DNA of 64,000 nucleotides from the NCBI RefSeq assembly GCF_036634195.1, contig NZ_JAZIFY010000001.1, forward strand, positions 310,001 to 374,000. The letters run 5' to 3'. Below, one piece after another: positions 26,166-34,226 of this stretch. The position numbers and the translations under genes were made by a program. Position 1 is the first letter of the stretch. Every line of letters begins with the position of its first letter. The notes under the pieces are model-generated. The model had not been told where the DNA came from and ran no database searches. It saw only the letters and a program-made list of their open reading frames with translations. Origin of the DNA: Streptomyces sp. P9-A4 (lineage in GTDB: Bacteria; Actinomycetota; Actinomycetes; Streptomycetales; Streptomycetaceae).

Positions 26166-28097
26166 CTACGAGGAGGGCGCCGCGTTGCGCCAGACCGTCA
26201 CGTCGAGCGTCAGATAGGTGCTGGGCGACTCCTCCGGGGAGATGCCCTTGACGGTGACGAGGCCCATGTGGCCGGTGCCGGTGGTGACGCAGAGCTGGCG
26301 GCCCTGGGAGAGCTTGTTCACGTAGACGTTCTGCGTGAAGCGGGTCTCCGCGCGGCAGACGGCGAGGGAGCCCCGCTGCCCCGGATCGAGGAGCACCAGG
26401 TTGCCGCCGACGCTCTCGGCGTCGAGGTACCCGCCGGTGTCGTAGGACAGTTCGTACTCGCCGTCCTCGCCGTCCTGGGGCCGTACGACCTCGTCGCCGA
26501 GGGTCAGGTGGTAGCCGGCGGTGAGGTTGATGTTCCGGAAGTCGGCGGGCGTCGGTTCGGGCCGGGTCGAGGGCTTCTCGCTCGGGGTGCCGGCGGTGGC
26601 TCCGGTTCCGCCGGTGGTGCCGGACGTGGTGGCTCCGCCCGTGCCGCTCGGCTTGTCGTTCTCCGACGCGGTCGGCTCCCCCTTGCCCTTCAGGAGGGCG
26701 TAGGCGGTCACGCCGCCGACGACACCGAAGGCGAGTACGGCGGCCAGGGCGACGAGCAGGACGCGCTTGGCGGAGCCGCGCGGGGCGCCGGGGGGCGTGG
26801 GCATCGGCCGGCCGGGGGCACCGGGGTACTGGAAGTGCGCCGCGGGGACCGGGCCCTGCGTGGGCGCGTAGGCGTGGGCCTGCGCGGGGTGGGGCTGTCC
26901 GGGGTACGGCTGTCCCGGGTGTCCCTGTCCCGGCTGCGGCCCGCCGGTGTACGGCTGTCCCGCGGGCGGCGTCGGCGGGCCGTACGGTCCCGGCCGGTGT
27001 CCGGCGGCGGGCGGTCCGTACGCGCCGGGCGGGACGGTCGGCGCGGCGACCGGCGGGGTCGGACCGGAAGGGGCGGTCGGGGCGTAGGCCACGCCGGGGG
27101 CGGCCGGCCCGGCCGGAGCGGTGGGCGGGTGACCGGGGGCGGTCTGCGGGGGCGGCGGCGTCTGGAGGGGCGCGGGGGCCGCCGCGCGCGCCGTGATGTC
27201 GGCGGAGACGGCGCCGGGCAGCCAGTCCTCGGGCCTGCGGAGCACCGTCGCCGCGTTCGCCGCCTGGCAGAGCGCGATGACCTCGGGGATCGAAGGACGC
27301 GCCTCGGGGTCCTTGGCGAGGCACCGGGTGACCAGCTCGGTCAGCCGCTCGGGCACGGCACCGAGGTCCGGCTCCTCGTGGACGATCCGGTACAGCACGC
27401 CGTGCGAGGTTCCCTCGCCGAACGCGGGGAGGCCGGTCGACGCGTACGCCGCGACCTGGCCGAGGGCGAAGATGTCCGTCGCCGGGGTCACCTTGCGTCC
27501 TGCGGCCTGTTCGGGCGCCATGAAGGACGGGGTGCCGATGGTGACGCCGCTGCCGGTGAGCGAGGTGGCGTCGGCGGCGTGGGCGATGCCGAAGTCGATG
27601 ACGCGGGGCCCGTCGGCGGCCAGGAGCACGTTGGACGGCTTGAGGTCGCGGTGGACGATCCCGGCGCCGTGGATCACGTGCAGGGCCTCGGCCATCCCGG
27701 CGACGAGCAGCAGCACCGTCTCCACGGGCAGCGCCCCGTGGGTGACGACCGCGTCGGCGAGCGAAGGGCCCGGGACGTAGGCGGTGGCCAGCCAGGGCTG
27801 CGCGCCCTCGGGGTCGGCGTCGATCACGGGGGCCGTGAACAGCCCCTGCACGCGCTGAGCGGAGCGCACCTCCTGGGCGAACCGGCGGCGGAACTCCGCG
27901 TCCTCACCGAACTCGGGCCGGATCAGCTTGATCGCGACGGGCCGTCCGCCGGGCGTGTACGAGAGGTACACCTTCCCCATGCCGCCGGCCCCGAGCCTGG
28001 CGGCCAGCCGGTACCCGGCGACCGTGGTGGGATCGTCCGCCGCGAGCGCCTGGAAGACCTCGCCCGCGCCGCCCCGATCCGACTGCTGACCACCCAT
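26166..28097 (-). CDS. Membrane Ser/Thr protein kinase (PknB type)
   Basis: 643 residues from the ATG at 28097 (MGGQQSDRGG). The kinase domain occupies about residues 25-285: glycine loop LGAGGMGKVY, Lys in VAIKLIRPE, catalytic loop HRDLKPSN, DFG as VIDFGIAHA, and the APE motif SFMAPEQ. It continues with a long Pro/Ala/Gly linker (300-430), a transmembrane helix (KRVLLVALAAVLAFGVVGGV, about 440-460) and an external C-terminal domain of about 160 residues with a Thr/Ser-rich stalk. It is therefore a receptor-like kinase sensing outside. The external part is not a PASTA repeat, so the ligand is unknown. Confidence 0.9.
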   Translation of the reverse strand: MGGQQSDRGGAGEVFQALAADDPTTVAGYRLAARLGAGGMGKVYLSYTPGGRPVAIKLIRPEFGEDAEFRRRFAQEVRSAQRVQGLFTAPVIDADPEGAQPWLATAYVPGPSLADAVVTHGALPVETVLLLVAGMAEALHVIHGAGIVHRDLKPSNVLLAADGPRVIDFGIAHAADATSLTGSGVTIGTPSFMAPEQAAGRKVTPATDIFALGQVAAYASTGLPAFGEGTSHGVLYRIVHEEPDLGAVPERLTELVTRCLAKDPEARPSIPEVIALCQAANAATVLRRPEDWLPGAVSADITARAAAPAPLQTPPPPQTAPGHPPTAPAGPAAPGVAYAPTAPSGPTPPVAAPTVPPGAYGPPAAGHRPGPYGPPTPPAGQPYTGGPQPGQGHPGQPYPGQPHPAQAHAYAPTQGPVPAAHFQYPGAPGRPMPTPPGAPRGSAKRVLLVALAAVLAFGVVGGVTAYALLKGKGEPTASENDKPSGTGGATTSGTTGGTGATAGTPSEKPSTRPEPTPADFRNINLTAGYHLTLGDEVVRPQDGEDGEYELSYDTGGYLDAESVGGNLVLLDPGQRGSLAVCRAETRFTQNVYVNKLSQGRQLCVTTGTGHMGLVTVKGISPEESPSTYLTLDVTVWRNAAPSS

Positions 28098-28215
28098 GAA
28101 CCCGTGTCTCCCCACGCAGACCTCAATTACCGGACGGCACCCTACCGTTCCCGCGCGGCCGGCCGGTCCCATGGGCGAGGGCCCCGCGCGCCCGGCACGA
28201 TCCGAGGGACAGGCC

Positions 28216-28992
28216 CTAACCGCCGTACGTATAGGGAGTGGTGGTCGTGAGCGTCAGGAAGCCGAGGCGGTGGAGGATGGGCCGGCTCGTGTCGGCCGCG
28301 TCGACCTGGACGTAGCGGTGGCCGCGTTCGGCCGCGATGCGGGCGCGGTGGGAGACGAGGGCGCGGTAGAGGCCGCGGCCCCGCCAGCCCTCGACGGTGC
28401 CGCCGCCCCACAGCCCGGCGAAGTCGGTGCCGGGGCAGAGTTCGAGGCGGGCCGCGCTGACGGGTTCCCCGGCGGCGAGGGCGACGACGGCGGTGACGGT
28501 GTCGGGGTCGGCCGCGAGCCGGTCCAGGAGCTGGCGTCCGATGTGGGCGCTGTCGGTGCCGAAGGCGCGCTCGTGGACCTCGACCACCTGGCGTACGCCG
28601 GACTCGTCGGTGACGGCGCGCAGTTCGACGCCCTCGGGCAGCGGGACGTCACCGGGCAGCGCGGCGGCCTCGGCGACCATCAGGGTCTCGGGGTCCTCCG
28701 CGGTGAATCCGGCGGCGAGGAGCCGGTCGCCGAGGTCGGCGGGGGTGTCGTGGGCGTACAGCTTCCACTCGAAGGACAGCCCGGCCGCCCGGTAGTGCTC
28801 GATCTGCTCGGCGACGGCGCGGTCCGCGTCGCCGTCGCCGAGGCCGGACCAGAGCACTCCGTTCCAGGCGTGTGCGGGTCCGGTCTGGCGGACGACGTCG
28901 CCGACGCGTTCGATCCGGCAGCCGGGGCCGTCGGGGCGGGCCTCGCGGCGCAGCTGACGGTCGTACAGGTCACGGAGGTGCTGGGGTTCCAT
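28216..28992 (-). CDS. GNAT-family N-acetyltransferase
   Basis: 258 residues from the ATG at 28992 with GGAG eight bases upstream. The C-terminal half is a GNAT domain: ESGVRQVVEVHERAFG, the strand AVVALAAGEPVSAARLEL and the acetyl-CoA loop GTVEGWRGRGLYRALVSHRA, ending YVQVDAADTSRPILHRLGF. The N-terminal 120 residues are a partly degenerate GNAT-like half (FEWKLYAHDTPADLGDRLLA), so this may be a two-domain GNAT with one active half. Substrate unknown. It stands alone between the kinase and a cupin remnant. Confidence 0.82.
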   Translation of the reverse strand: MEPQHLRDLYDRQLRREARPDGPGCRIERVGDVVRQTGPAHAWNGVLWSGLGDGDADRAVAEQIEHYRAAGLSFEWKLYAHDTPADLGDRLLAAGFTAEDPETLMVAEAAALPGDVPLPEGVELRAVTDESGVRQVVEVHERAFGTDSAHIGRQLLDRLAADPDTVTAVVALAAGEPVSAARLELCPGTDFAGLWGGGTVEGWRGRGLYRALVSHRARIAAERGHRYVQVDAADTSRPILHRLGFLTLTTTTPYTYGG

Positions 28993-29124
28993 GCGGGTCA
29001 CTCCAGCACCGGGGGCGGTGGCCGGGCAACGGGATTACCGGGCCGCCGGAACCTCCGTATCCGCTTCCGCACCGGCCGGTGTCCGCCCCGCCCGGCCCGC
29101 GTCGTGCCGCAGCGGGGTGATGGC

Positions 29125-29303
29125 GGCGGCGAGGCCTGGAACCGCATGCGCACGGGTTCGCCGGTGGGGTTGGCGAAGGCGTGCGGGCAGCCCGGCGGGA
29201 GAAGGTGACGTGCTGGGCGGCGGTGGTGAAGGTCCTGCCGTGGCCGGGCGGCACGATGAGGCCGCCGCCCGGTCCGGTCGCGGTGGCGGTGACGGGGTTC
29301 GCG
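29125..29303 (-). pseudogene. Cupin-domain gene remnant
   Basis: Two pieces of a cupin-like protein lie in different leftward frames: GLIVPPGHGRTFTTAAQHVTF (read from about 29265 down) and, one frame shifted, GCPHAFANPTGEPVRMRFQA. In intact Streptomyces cupins these are the first and last parts of the domain, separated by roughly 80 residues that include the metal-binding core. So the centre has been deleted and the frame broken. Not expected to make a working protein. Confidence 0.55.
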
Positions 29304-29309
29304 CTCCTC

Positions 29310-30533
29310 TCACCAGATGACCGGGAGGGTCTCGGGGCCGCGGATGAGAGCTCCGCGCTGCCAGCGCAGCTGGTCCTCCGGGACGGCGAGGCGGAGGTCC
29401 GGGAAGCGGGTCCACAGGGACTCGACGAGAATCTCGGACTCGATGCGGGCGAGGGCGGAGCCGGGGCAGTAGTGGGGGCCGTGGCCGAAGGCGACGTGCG
29501 GGTTGTAGCCGCGGTCGAAGTCGAGCCGTTCGGGGTCGGGGAAGACGGCGGGGTCGCGGTTGGCGGTCAGGTAGGAGACGTAGACCGGGTCGCCGGACGG
29601 GATGGTGACCCCGCCGACCTCGACGTCCTCCAGGGCGATCCGGGAGAGGCCCACGGCGTTGCGGTGGGGGATGTAGCGGAGGAGTTCGTCGACGGCCTGC
29701 GGTACGAGCCCGGGTTCGGCGCGCAGCCGGGCGAGGTGTTCGGGGTGGGTGAGCAGCGCGTACACCATGTTGGCGCTGTTGTTCCGGACGGCGTGGGCGC
29801 CGCCGATCTGGATGAGCACGGCGAGGCCGACGGCCTCGTGCTCGGTGAGGGTCTCGTCGTCGACGGCGTCGGCGAGGACGGCGGCGAGGGTCTCCTGGCC
29901 GGTGCCGTGGTTGCGGCCGACGAGTTCGGTGAAGTAGCGGCCCATGTCGGCCTTGGCCCGCTCGCCGGCCTCGCGTCCGGCGCCGGCGGAGAGGAGGGCG
30001 TCGGACCAGCGGGCCATCAGCGGCCGGTCGCCCTCGGGCACGCCCATGAGTGCGCTGACCATGACGAGCGGGAACGGCCGGTTCACGAGTTCCATGAGGT
30101 CGGCGGGGGCCCCGTGCTCCTCGACGCGGTCGAGGAGGCGGTCCATGACGTCCTGGGCGTGCTCGCGCAGGGAGCGCAGGGCGCGGACGCTGAAGGCGCG
30201 GGCGACGACGCCGCGCATCCGGGTGTGGTCGGGCGGGTCGGCGAAGCCGACGGCGCCCTCCATCGGGATGAAGTGGGGGGCGACGCGCGTGATGGAGCGG
30301 CCCCGGACGGCATGGCGGCTGAAGCGGGGGTCGACGGAGACGAACTTGACGTCCTCGTACCGGGTGACGAGCCAGGCGTGGCCCTCACCGTGCGGCAGCC
30401 GGACCCGGGTGACGGGGTCCTCGTGGAGCAGCTTGGCGAGCAGCGGGTCGAAGTCGAGACCGGTGAGGTCGGGCACGGCCCAGAAGTGGACCTGGGGGGC
30501 GTCGGCGGTGCCGGGTACGTGTGTGTCGAGCAT
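29310..30533 (-). CDS. Cytochrome P450 with atypical I-helix
   Basis: 407 residues from the ATG at 30533 (MLDTHVPGTA), normal for bacterial class I P450s. Heme-binding loop FGHGPHYCPGS with C356 as thiolate ligand; ExxR as ELLR in QAVDELLRYIPH; meander and PPDHTRMR present. In the I-helix the usual A/G-G-x-D/E-T oxygen-activation motif is replaced by IGGAHAVRNNSA, lacking both the acid and the Thr. Such P450s may use substrate-assisted proton delivery or act as peroxygenases. No ferredoxin gene lies adjacent. It is divergent from the PaaK-type ligase. The substrate is unknown. Confidence 0.9.
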   Translation of the reverse strand: MLDTHVPGTADAPQVHFWAVPDLTGLDFDPLLAKLLHEDPVTRVRLPHGEGHAWLVTRYEDVKFVSVDPRFSRHAVRGRSITRVAPHFIPMEGAVGFADPPDHTRMRGVVARAFSVRALRSLREHAQDVMDRLLDRVEEHGAPADLMELVNRPFPLVMVSALMGVPEGDRPLMARWSDALLSAGAGREAGERAKADMGRYFTELVGRNHGTGQETLAAVLADAVDDETLTEHEAVGLAVLIQIGGAHAVRNNSANMVYALLTHPEHLARLRAEPGLVPQAVDELLRYIPHRNAVGLSRIALEDVEVGGVTIPSGDPVYVSYLTANRDPAVFPDPERLDFDRGYNPHVAFGHGPHYCPGSALARIESEILVESLWTRFPDLRLAVPEDQLRWQRGALIRGPETLPVIW

Positions 30534-30792
30534 GCGGGGGACCCTGTCTCCCTGACGTCGGGGGCGCTCCAGTCCTTCCCTCCGTGACCGGTGCGGCCGA
30601 CCGTACCCGCCGGAAAGCACACAAAGGCGTGATGTCGGAGTGAATGCCGTGGTCCGCGCGCGTGGACCGGGCTCCGGACCGATATCCGGTGCACGACCCC
30701 TTGCCAACCCCCGGGTACCTCCGGTTTTACTGATCCCGAACGGACTACCGAATGATCGGTCGTCCGTTTTACGACCGTGGAGGAGTGGCGCG
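30534..30792. promoter_or_regulatory. P450/PaaK divergent promoter region
   Basis: 259 bp between two divergent starts. It contains the long palindrome at 30739-30768 close to the ligase start and an A/T-richer patch at 30600-30640. No other gene is visible. Confidence 0.45.
30739..30768. promoter_or_regulatory. 30-bp near-perfect palindrome upstream of the PaaK-type ligase
   Basis: Arms AACGGAC-t-ACCGA and TCGGT-c-GTCCGTT surround a 4-nt centre ATGA, 24 bp before the ligase ATG. The core ACCG-N6-CGGT matches the form of PaaR-type TetR operators described for actinobacterial phenylacetate genes. A TetR gene lies 2.7 kb downstream. Repression of the ligase is a reasonable inference. Confidence 0.65.
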
Positions 30793-32100
30793 ATGACGGA
30801 ACTGCTGGACAGCGGCGAACGGCTCGGACGCGAGGAGCTGGCGGTCCTCCAGCTGGAGCGGCTGCGCGCCACCCTGCGGCACGCGTACGAGAACGTGGAC
30901 TTCTACCGGCGGTCCTTCGACGCGGCCGGGGTGACCCCGGACGACTGCCGTACGCTCGCGGACCTGGCCCGCTTCCCCTTCACCGCGAAGGCGGACCTGC
31001 GCGACCAGTACCCCTTCGGGATGTTCGCCGTCGACCAGTCCGAGGTCCGGCGCATCCACGCCTCCAGCGGCACCACCGGACGGCCGACCGTCGTCGGCTA
31101 CACCGAGGGCGACCTCGACATGTGGGCCGACATGGTGGCCCGGTCCCTGCGCGCCGCGGGCGCCCGCCCCGGGCACAAGGTCCACGTGGCGTACGGGTAC
31201 GGCCTGTTCACCGGCGGACTCGGCGCGCACTACGGCGCGGAGCGCCTGGGCTGCACGGTGATCCCCGCCTCGGGCGGCATGACGGCCCGGCAGGTGCAGC
31301 TGATCCAGGACTTCCGGCCCGAGGTGATCATGGTGACGCCCTCGTACATGCTCACCCTCCTCGACGAGTTCGAGCGGCAGGGGGTGGACCCCCGGTCGAC
31401 CTCCCTGAAGGTGGGCGTCTTCGGCGCCGAGCCGTGGACGGAGGCGATGCGGAAGGAGATCGAGGAGGCCTTCGCGATCGACGCGGTCGACATCTACGGC
31501 CTGTCGGAGGTGATCGGCCCCGGTGTGGCGCAGGAGTGCGTGGAGACCAAGGACGGCCTGCACATCTGGGAGGACCACTTCTACCCGGAGGTCGTGGACC
31601 CGTTCACCGGCGAGGTCCTCCCCGAAGGCGAGGAGGGGGAGCTCGTCTTCACCTCCCTCACCAAGGAGGCCATGCCGATCGTCCGCTACCGGACCCGGGA
31701 CCTCACCCGGCTGCTGCCGGGGACGGCGCGGGTGTTCCGGCGGATGGAGAAGGTCACCGGACGGAGCGACGACATGATCATCCTGCGCGGGGTGAACCTC
31801 TTCCCCACCCAGATCGAGGAGATCGTGCTCCGCACTCCGGCGGTGGCCCCGCACTTCCAGCTGCGGCTGACGCGCGAGGGCCGCCTCGACGCCCTGACCG
31901 TCCGTGCCGAGGCCCGCCCCGGGGCGACGGACGAGGACCGCGAGCAGGCGGCCCGGACGATCGCGGCGGCCGTCAAGGACGGCGTCGGGGTGTCGGTCGG
32001 GGTCGAGGTGGTCGACCCCGAGACACTGGAACGCTCGGTGGGCAAGATCAAGCGCATCGTGGACCTGAGGGACCGCGGCCCCGAGGGGGCGTCCGAGTAG
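30793..32100 (+). CDS. paaK: Phenylacetate-CoA ligase-like enzyme
   Basis: 435 residues from the ATG at 30793 with GGAGG upstream. Strong PaaK signature: HASSGTTGRPTVVGYTEGDL (adenylate P-loop), YGYGLFTGGLGAHYGAERLG, YGLSEVIGPGVAQEC and RGVNLFPTQIEE. It converts an aryl- or arylalkyl-carboxylate, ATP and CoA to the CoA thioester in the cytoplasm. The rest of the aerobic phenylacetate pathway (paaABCDE epoxidase, paaZ) is not in the window, so the real substrate could be another aromatic acid, or the product may feed a pathway encoded elsewhere. It is preceded by a TetR-type palindrome. Confidence 0.88.
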   Translation: MTELLDSGERLGREELAVLQLERLRATLRHAYENVDFYRRSFDAAGVTPDDCRTLADLARFPFTAKADLRDQYPFGMFAVDQSEVRRIHASSGTTGRPTVVGYTEGDLDMWADMVARSLRAAGARPGHKVHVAYGYGLFTGGLGAHYGAERLGCTVIPASGGMTARQVQLIQDFRPEVIMVTPSYMLTLLDEFERQGVDPRSTSLKVGVFGAEPWTEAMRKEIEEAFAIDAVDIYGLSEVIGPGVAQECVETKDGLHIWEDHFYPEVVDPFTGEVLPEGEEGELVFTSLTKEAMPIVRYRTRDLTRLLPGTARVFRRMEKVTGRSDDMIILRGVNLFPTQIEEIVLRTPAVAPHFQLRLTREGRLDALTVRAEARPGATDEDREQAARTIAAAVKDGVGVSVGVEVVDPETLERSVGKIKRIVDLRDRGPEGASE

Positions 32101-32140
32101 GACGCGCGCCCTCGGTCGCCCACCCGAGGGGCGGTCGGGT

Positions 32141-33364
32141 TCAGATCTCCTCGCGGAGCCCCCACGGGGAGCCGTACGCGCCGAGCAGGTCGAGGAACGG
32201 GCGGGGCGGCAGCGCCTCGGGGCCGAGGACGCCGCTCGCCTTCCACGTACCGTTGGCGATCAGCTCCAGGGCGATCACCGGGTTGAGGGCGGTCTGCCAG
32301 ACCACGGCCTGGGAACCGTACTCGCGCATCGTCCACTCGTTGTCGACGACGTGGTAGAGGTAGACCTCGCGCGCGGCGCCGTCCTTGGTGCCCTTGACCC
32401 AGGTGCCCGCGCAGGTCTTGCCCTTCATACGGTCCCCCAGCGTGGCCGGGTCGGGCAGGCAGGCGGCGACCACGTCGCGCGGGGAGACCTGGACCGGCCC
32501 GTCCGCGCCGGCGACGGTGACCTTCGCCGTCGAGTCGAGGCCCAGCTCGCGCAGGGTCTTCAGCTTGGCGATGAAGTCGTCACCGAGCCCGTACTTGAAC
32601 GTCACCCGGCCCGCGTCCACCCAGCGGGGCATCAGGAGGACCTCCTCGTGCTCGACGTTCACGCACTCCACCGGGCCGATGCCCTCGGGGAAGTCGAAGA
32701 CCTCCGGCTCGCTGAACGGTGCCGTGGTGAACCAGCCGCGGTCCTTCTCGTAGACGACCGGCGGGTTGAGGCACTCCTCGATGGTCGTCCAGATGCTGAA
32801 GGAGGGCGCGAAGTCGTAGCCCTCGACGGTGAGGTTGGCGCCGTCACGGACGCCGAGCTCCTCGATCTCGTCGAAGAGCTCGTCGGCCGCGTAGCGGGCG
32901 AACACGTCCGACATGCCCGGCTCGACGCCCATGCCGACCAGGGCCAGGCGCTCGGACTTCTCCCAGGCCTCGGCCTGGGAGAACTGCTCGTCGCCGAGCT
33001 TGACCCCGCACTGCTCGTAGGGCGCGGTCGGGTGCGGCACGGACAGCGACATCGCCATGTCGACATAGTGCGCGCCCGCGGCCAGCGCCGCGTTGAACAG
33101 CGGCATCACGAAGCGGGGGTCCGTCGCGTTCAGCAGCACGTCGCAGTTCTGCTCGATGAGGAGGCGACCGACCGCCGCCTCGTCGGAGGCGTCCACGCGG
33201 TGGGCGCTGAACCGGCTCTCCTCCTCGCCGAGCGCGGCCACCGCGGCCTCCGCGCGGGCGAGGTCGTAGTCGGCGACGACCATGTGGGCCAGGAAGTCGC
33301 GACGGGCCGCGATACGGGTGACGGCGGTTCCGACGCCGCCCGCACCCACGAGAAGTACACGCAT
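32141..33364 (-). CDS. Saccharopine-dehydrogenase-family oxidoreductase
   Basis: 407 residues from the ATG at 33364 (MRVLLVGAGG); an ATG five codons upstream is an equal alternative. Rossmann nucleotide-binding loop GAGGVGTAV at the very N-terminus, then the family pattern ALAAGAHYVDMAMSLS and GVEPGMSDVFARYAADELFD. The group includes saccharopine and carboxy(nor)spermidine dehydrogenases, which form or split C-N bonds with NAD(P)H. No lysine- or polyamine-pathway partner lies nearby, so the substrate remains open. It is divergent from the TetR gene (117-bp gap), a common arrangement for a regulator and its target. Confidence 0.82.
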   Translation of the reverse strand: MRVLLVGAGGVGTAVTRIAARRDFLAHMVVADYDLARAEAAVAALGEEESRFSAHRVDASDEAAVGRLLIEQNCDVLLNATDPRFVMPLFNAALAAGAHYVDMAMSLSVPHPTAPYEQCGVKLGDEQFSQAEAWEKSERLALVGMGVEPGMSDVFARYAADELFDEIEELGVRDGANLTVEGYDFAPSFSIWTTIEECLNPPVVYEKDRGWFTTAPFSEPEVFDFPEGIGPVECVNVEHEEVLLMPRWVDAGRVTFKYGLGDDFIAKLKTLRELGLDSTAKVTVAGADGPVQVSPRDVVAACLPDPATLGDRMKGKTCAGTWVKGTKDGAAREVYLYHVVDNEWTMREYGSQAVVWQTALNPVIALELIANGTWKASGVLGPEALPPRPFLDLLGAYGSPWGLREEI

Positions 33365-33481
33365 GTCACACACCATTTCGTCGAGTCCGTCCCGGCGGAA
33401 TGCCCGGGAACGCCTCGATGGAACACGACTCCGGCGGTTAAGGTCTACGGCGTTGGCATAAGGACCGGAGAGGGTGGCGGG

Positions 33482-34204
33482 ATGCCGAAGAAGGTGGTGC
33501 CGGAGACGGAGCGGCGCAGGCGACGGCCGACCCGGCAGGGCACCGTCCTGTCGGAGCGGCTGATCGTGCGGACGGCGCTGCGGATGCTGCGCGAGCACGG
33601 GAGCGCCGGGCTGACCGCGCGCCGGCTCGGCGCCGCTCTCGGCGCCGACCCGAGCACCGTCTACCGGTACTTCGCCGGCCTGGACGGGCTGACCCGGGCC
33701 ATCGGCGAGGAGCTGATGGGCCGGGCCCTGGACAGCTGGACGGCCACCGGGGCGTGGCGTGCCGACCTACGCGCCCTGGGGCTCGCCATCCACGCCTCCT
33801 ACCTCGCCCACCCCCAGGCCGCCCTGCTGACCGCCAGCCGTGTCACCGGCCGTCCCCGGGAGATCGAGGTGGACGAGACGATCCTCGGCGTCCTGCGCGG
33901 GGCCGGCTTCGGCGACGCGGACGCGGTGGGCGTCTACCACGCGTTCATCGACCTGGCACTGGCCTTCGCGGCCCTGGACGCGGGCGCGCTGGCCATCAAG
34001 GACGAGGTCAGGGAGGCGGACGAGGAGATGTGGACCTCCACGTACGCCCGGCTGCCCGCCGAGACCCATCCCCACATCGCCGCCACCGCACCGCTGCTGG
34101 CGGACCGGATGAACGACAGCGCCTATCCGGTCGTACTGGACACACTGCTGGGCAGAGCGGAAGGTCTCCTGGCCGCGGGGCGGAGGCCCGGGGGCGCGCC
34201 GTGA
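33482..34204 (+). CDS. TetR-family transcriptional regulator
   Basis: 240 residues from the ATG at 33482. Basic N-terminal tail, then a TetR HTH (LSERLIVRTALRMLREHGSA, then GLTARRLGAALGADPSTVYR and YFAGLDGLT). The C-terminal ligand domain (TetR_C type) starts near residue 90. It is divergent from the saccharopine-dehydrogenase-like gene and is the only TetR gene in the window. It is therefore the best local candidate for binding either the palindrome before the PaaK-type ligase or the TCTGA-N7-TCAGA sites, though neither palindrome recurs in its own promoter. Confidence 0.88.
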   Translation: MPKKVVPETERRRRRPTRQGTVLSERLIVRTALRMLREHGSAGLTARRLGAALGADPSTVYRYFAGLDGLTRAIGEELMGRALDSWTATGAWRADLRALGLAIHASYLAHPQAALLTASRVTGRPREIEVDETILGVLRGAGFGDADAVGVYHAFIDLALAFAALDAGALAIKDEVREADEEMWTSTYARLPAETHPHIAATAPLLADRMNDSAYPVVLDTLLGRAEGLLAAGRRPGGAP

Positions 34205-34226
34205 CGTGAGGGGGACCGATGTCGTG

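Noticed and set aside
28205-28218. GACAGGCCCTA at the GNAT stop codon resembling a MITE right end
   Set aside because: Only 11 bases match and the adjoining inner repeat is absent; could be chance, though it again abuts a TAG stop.
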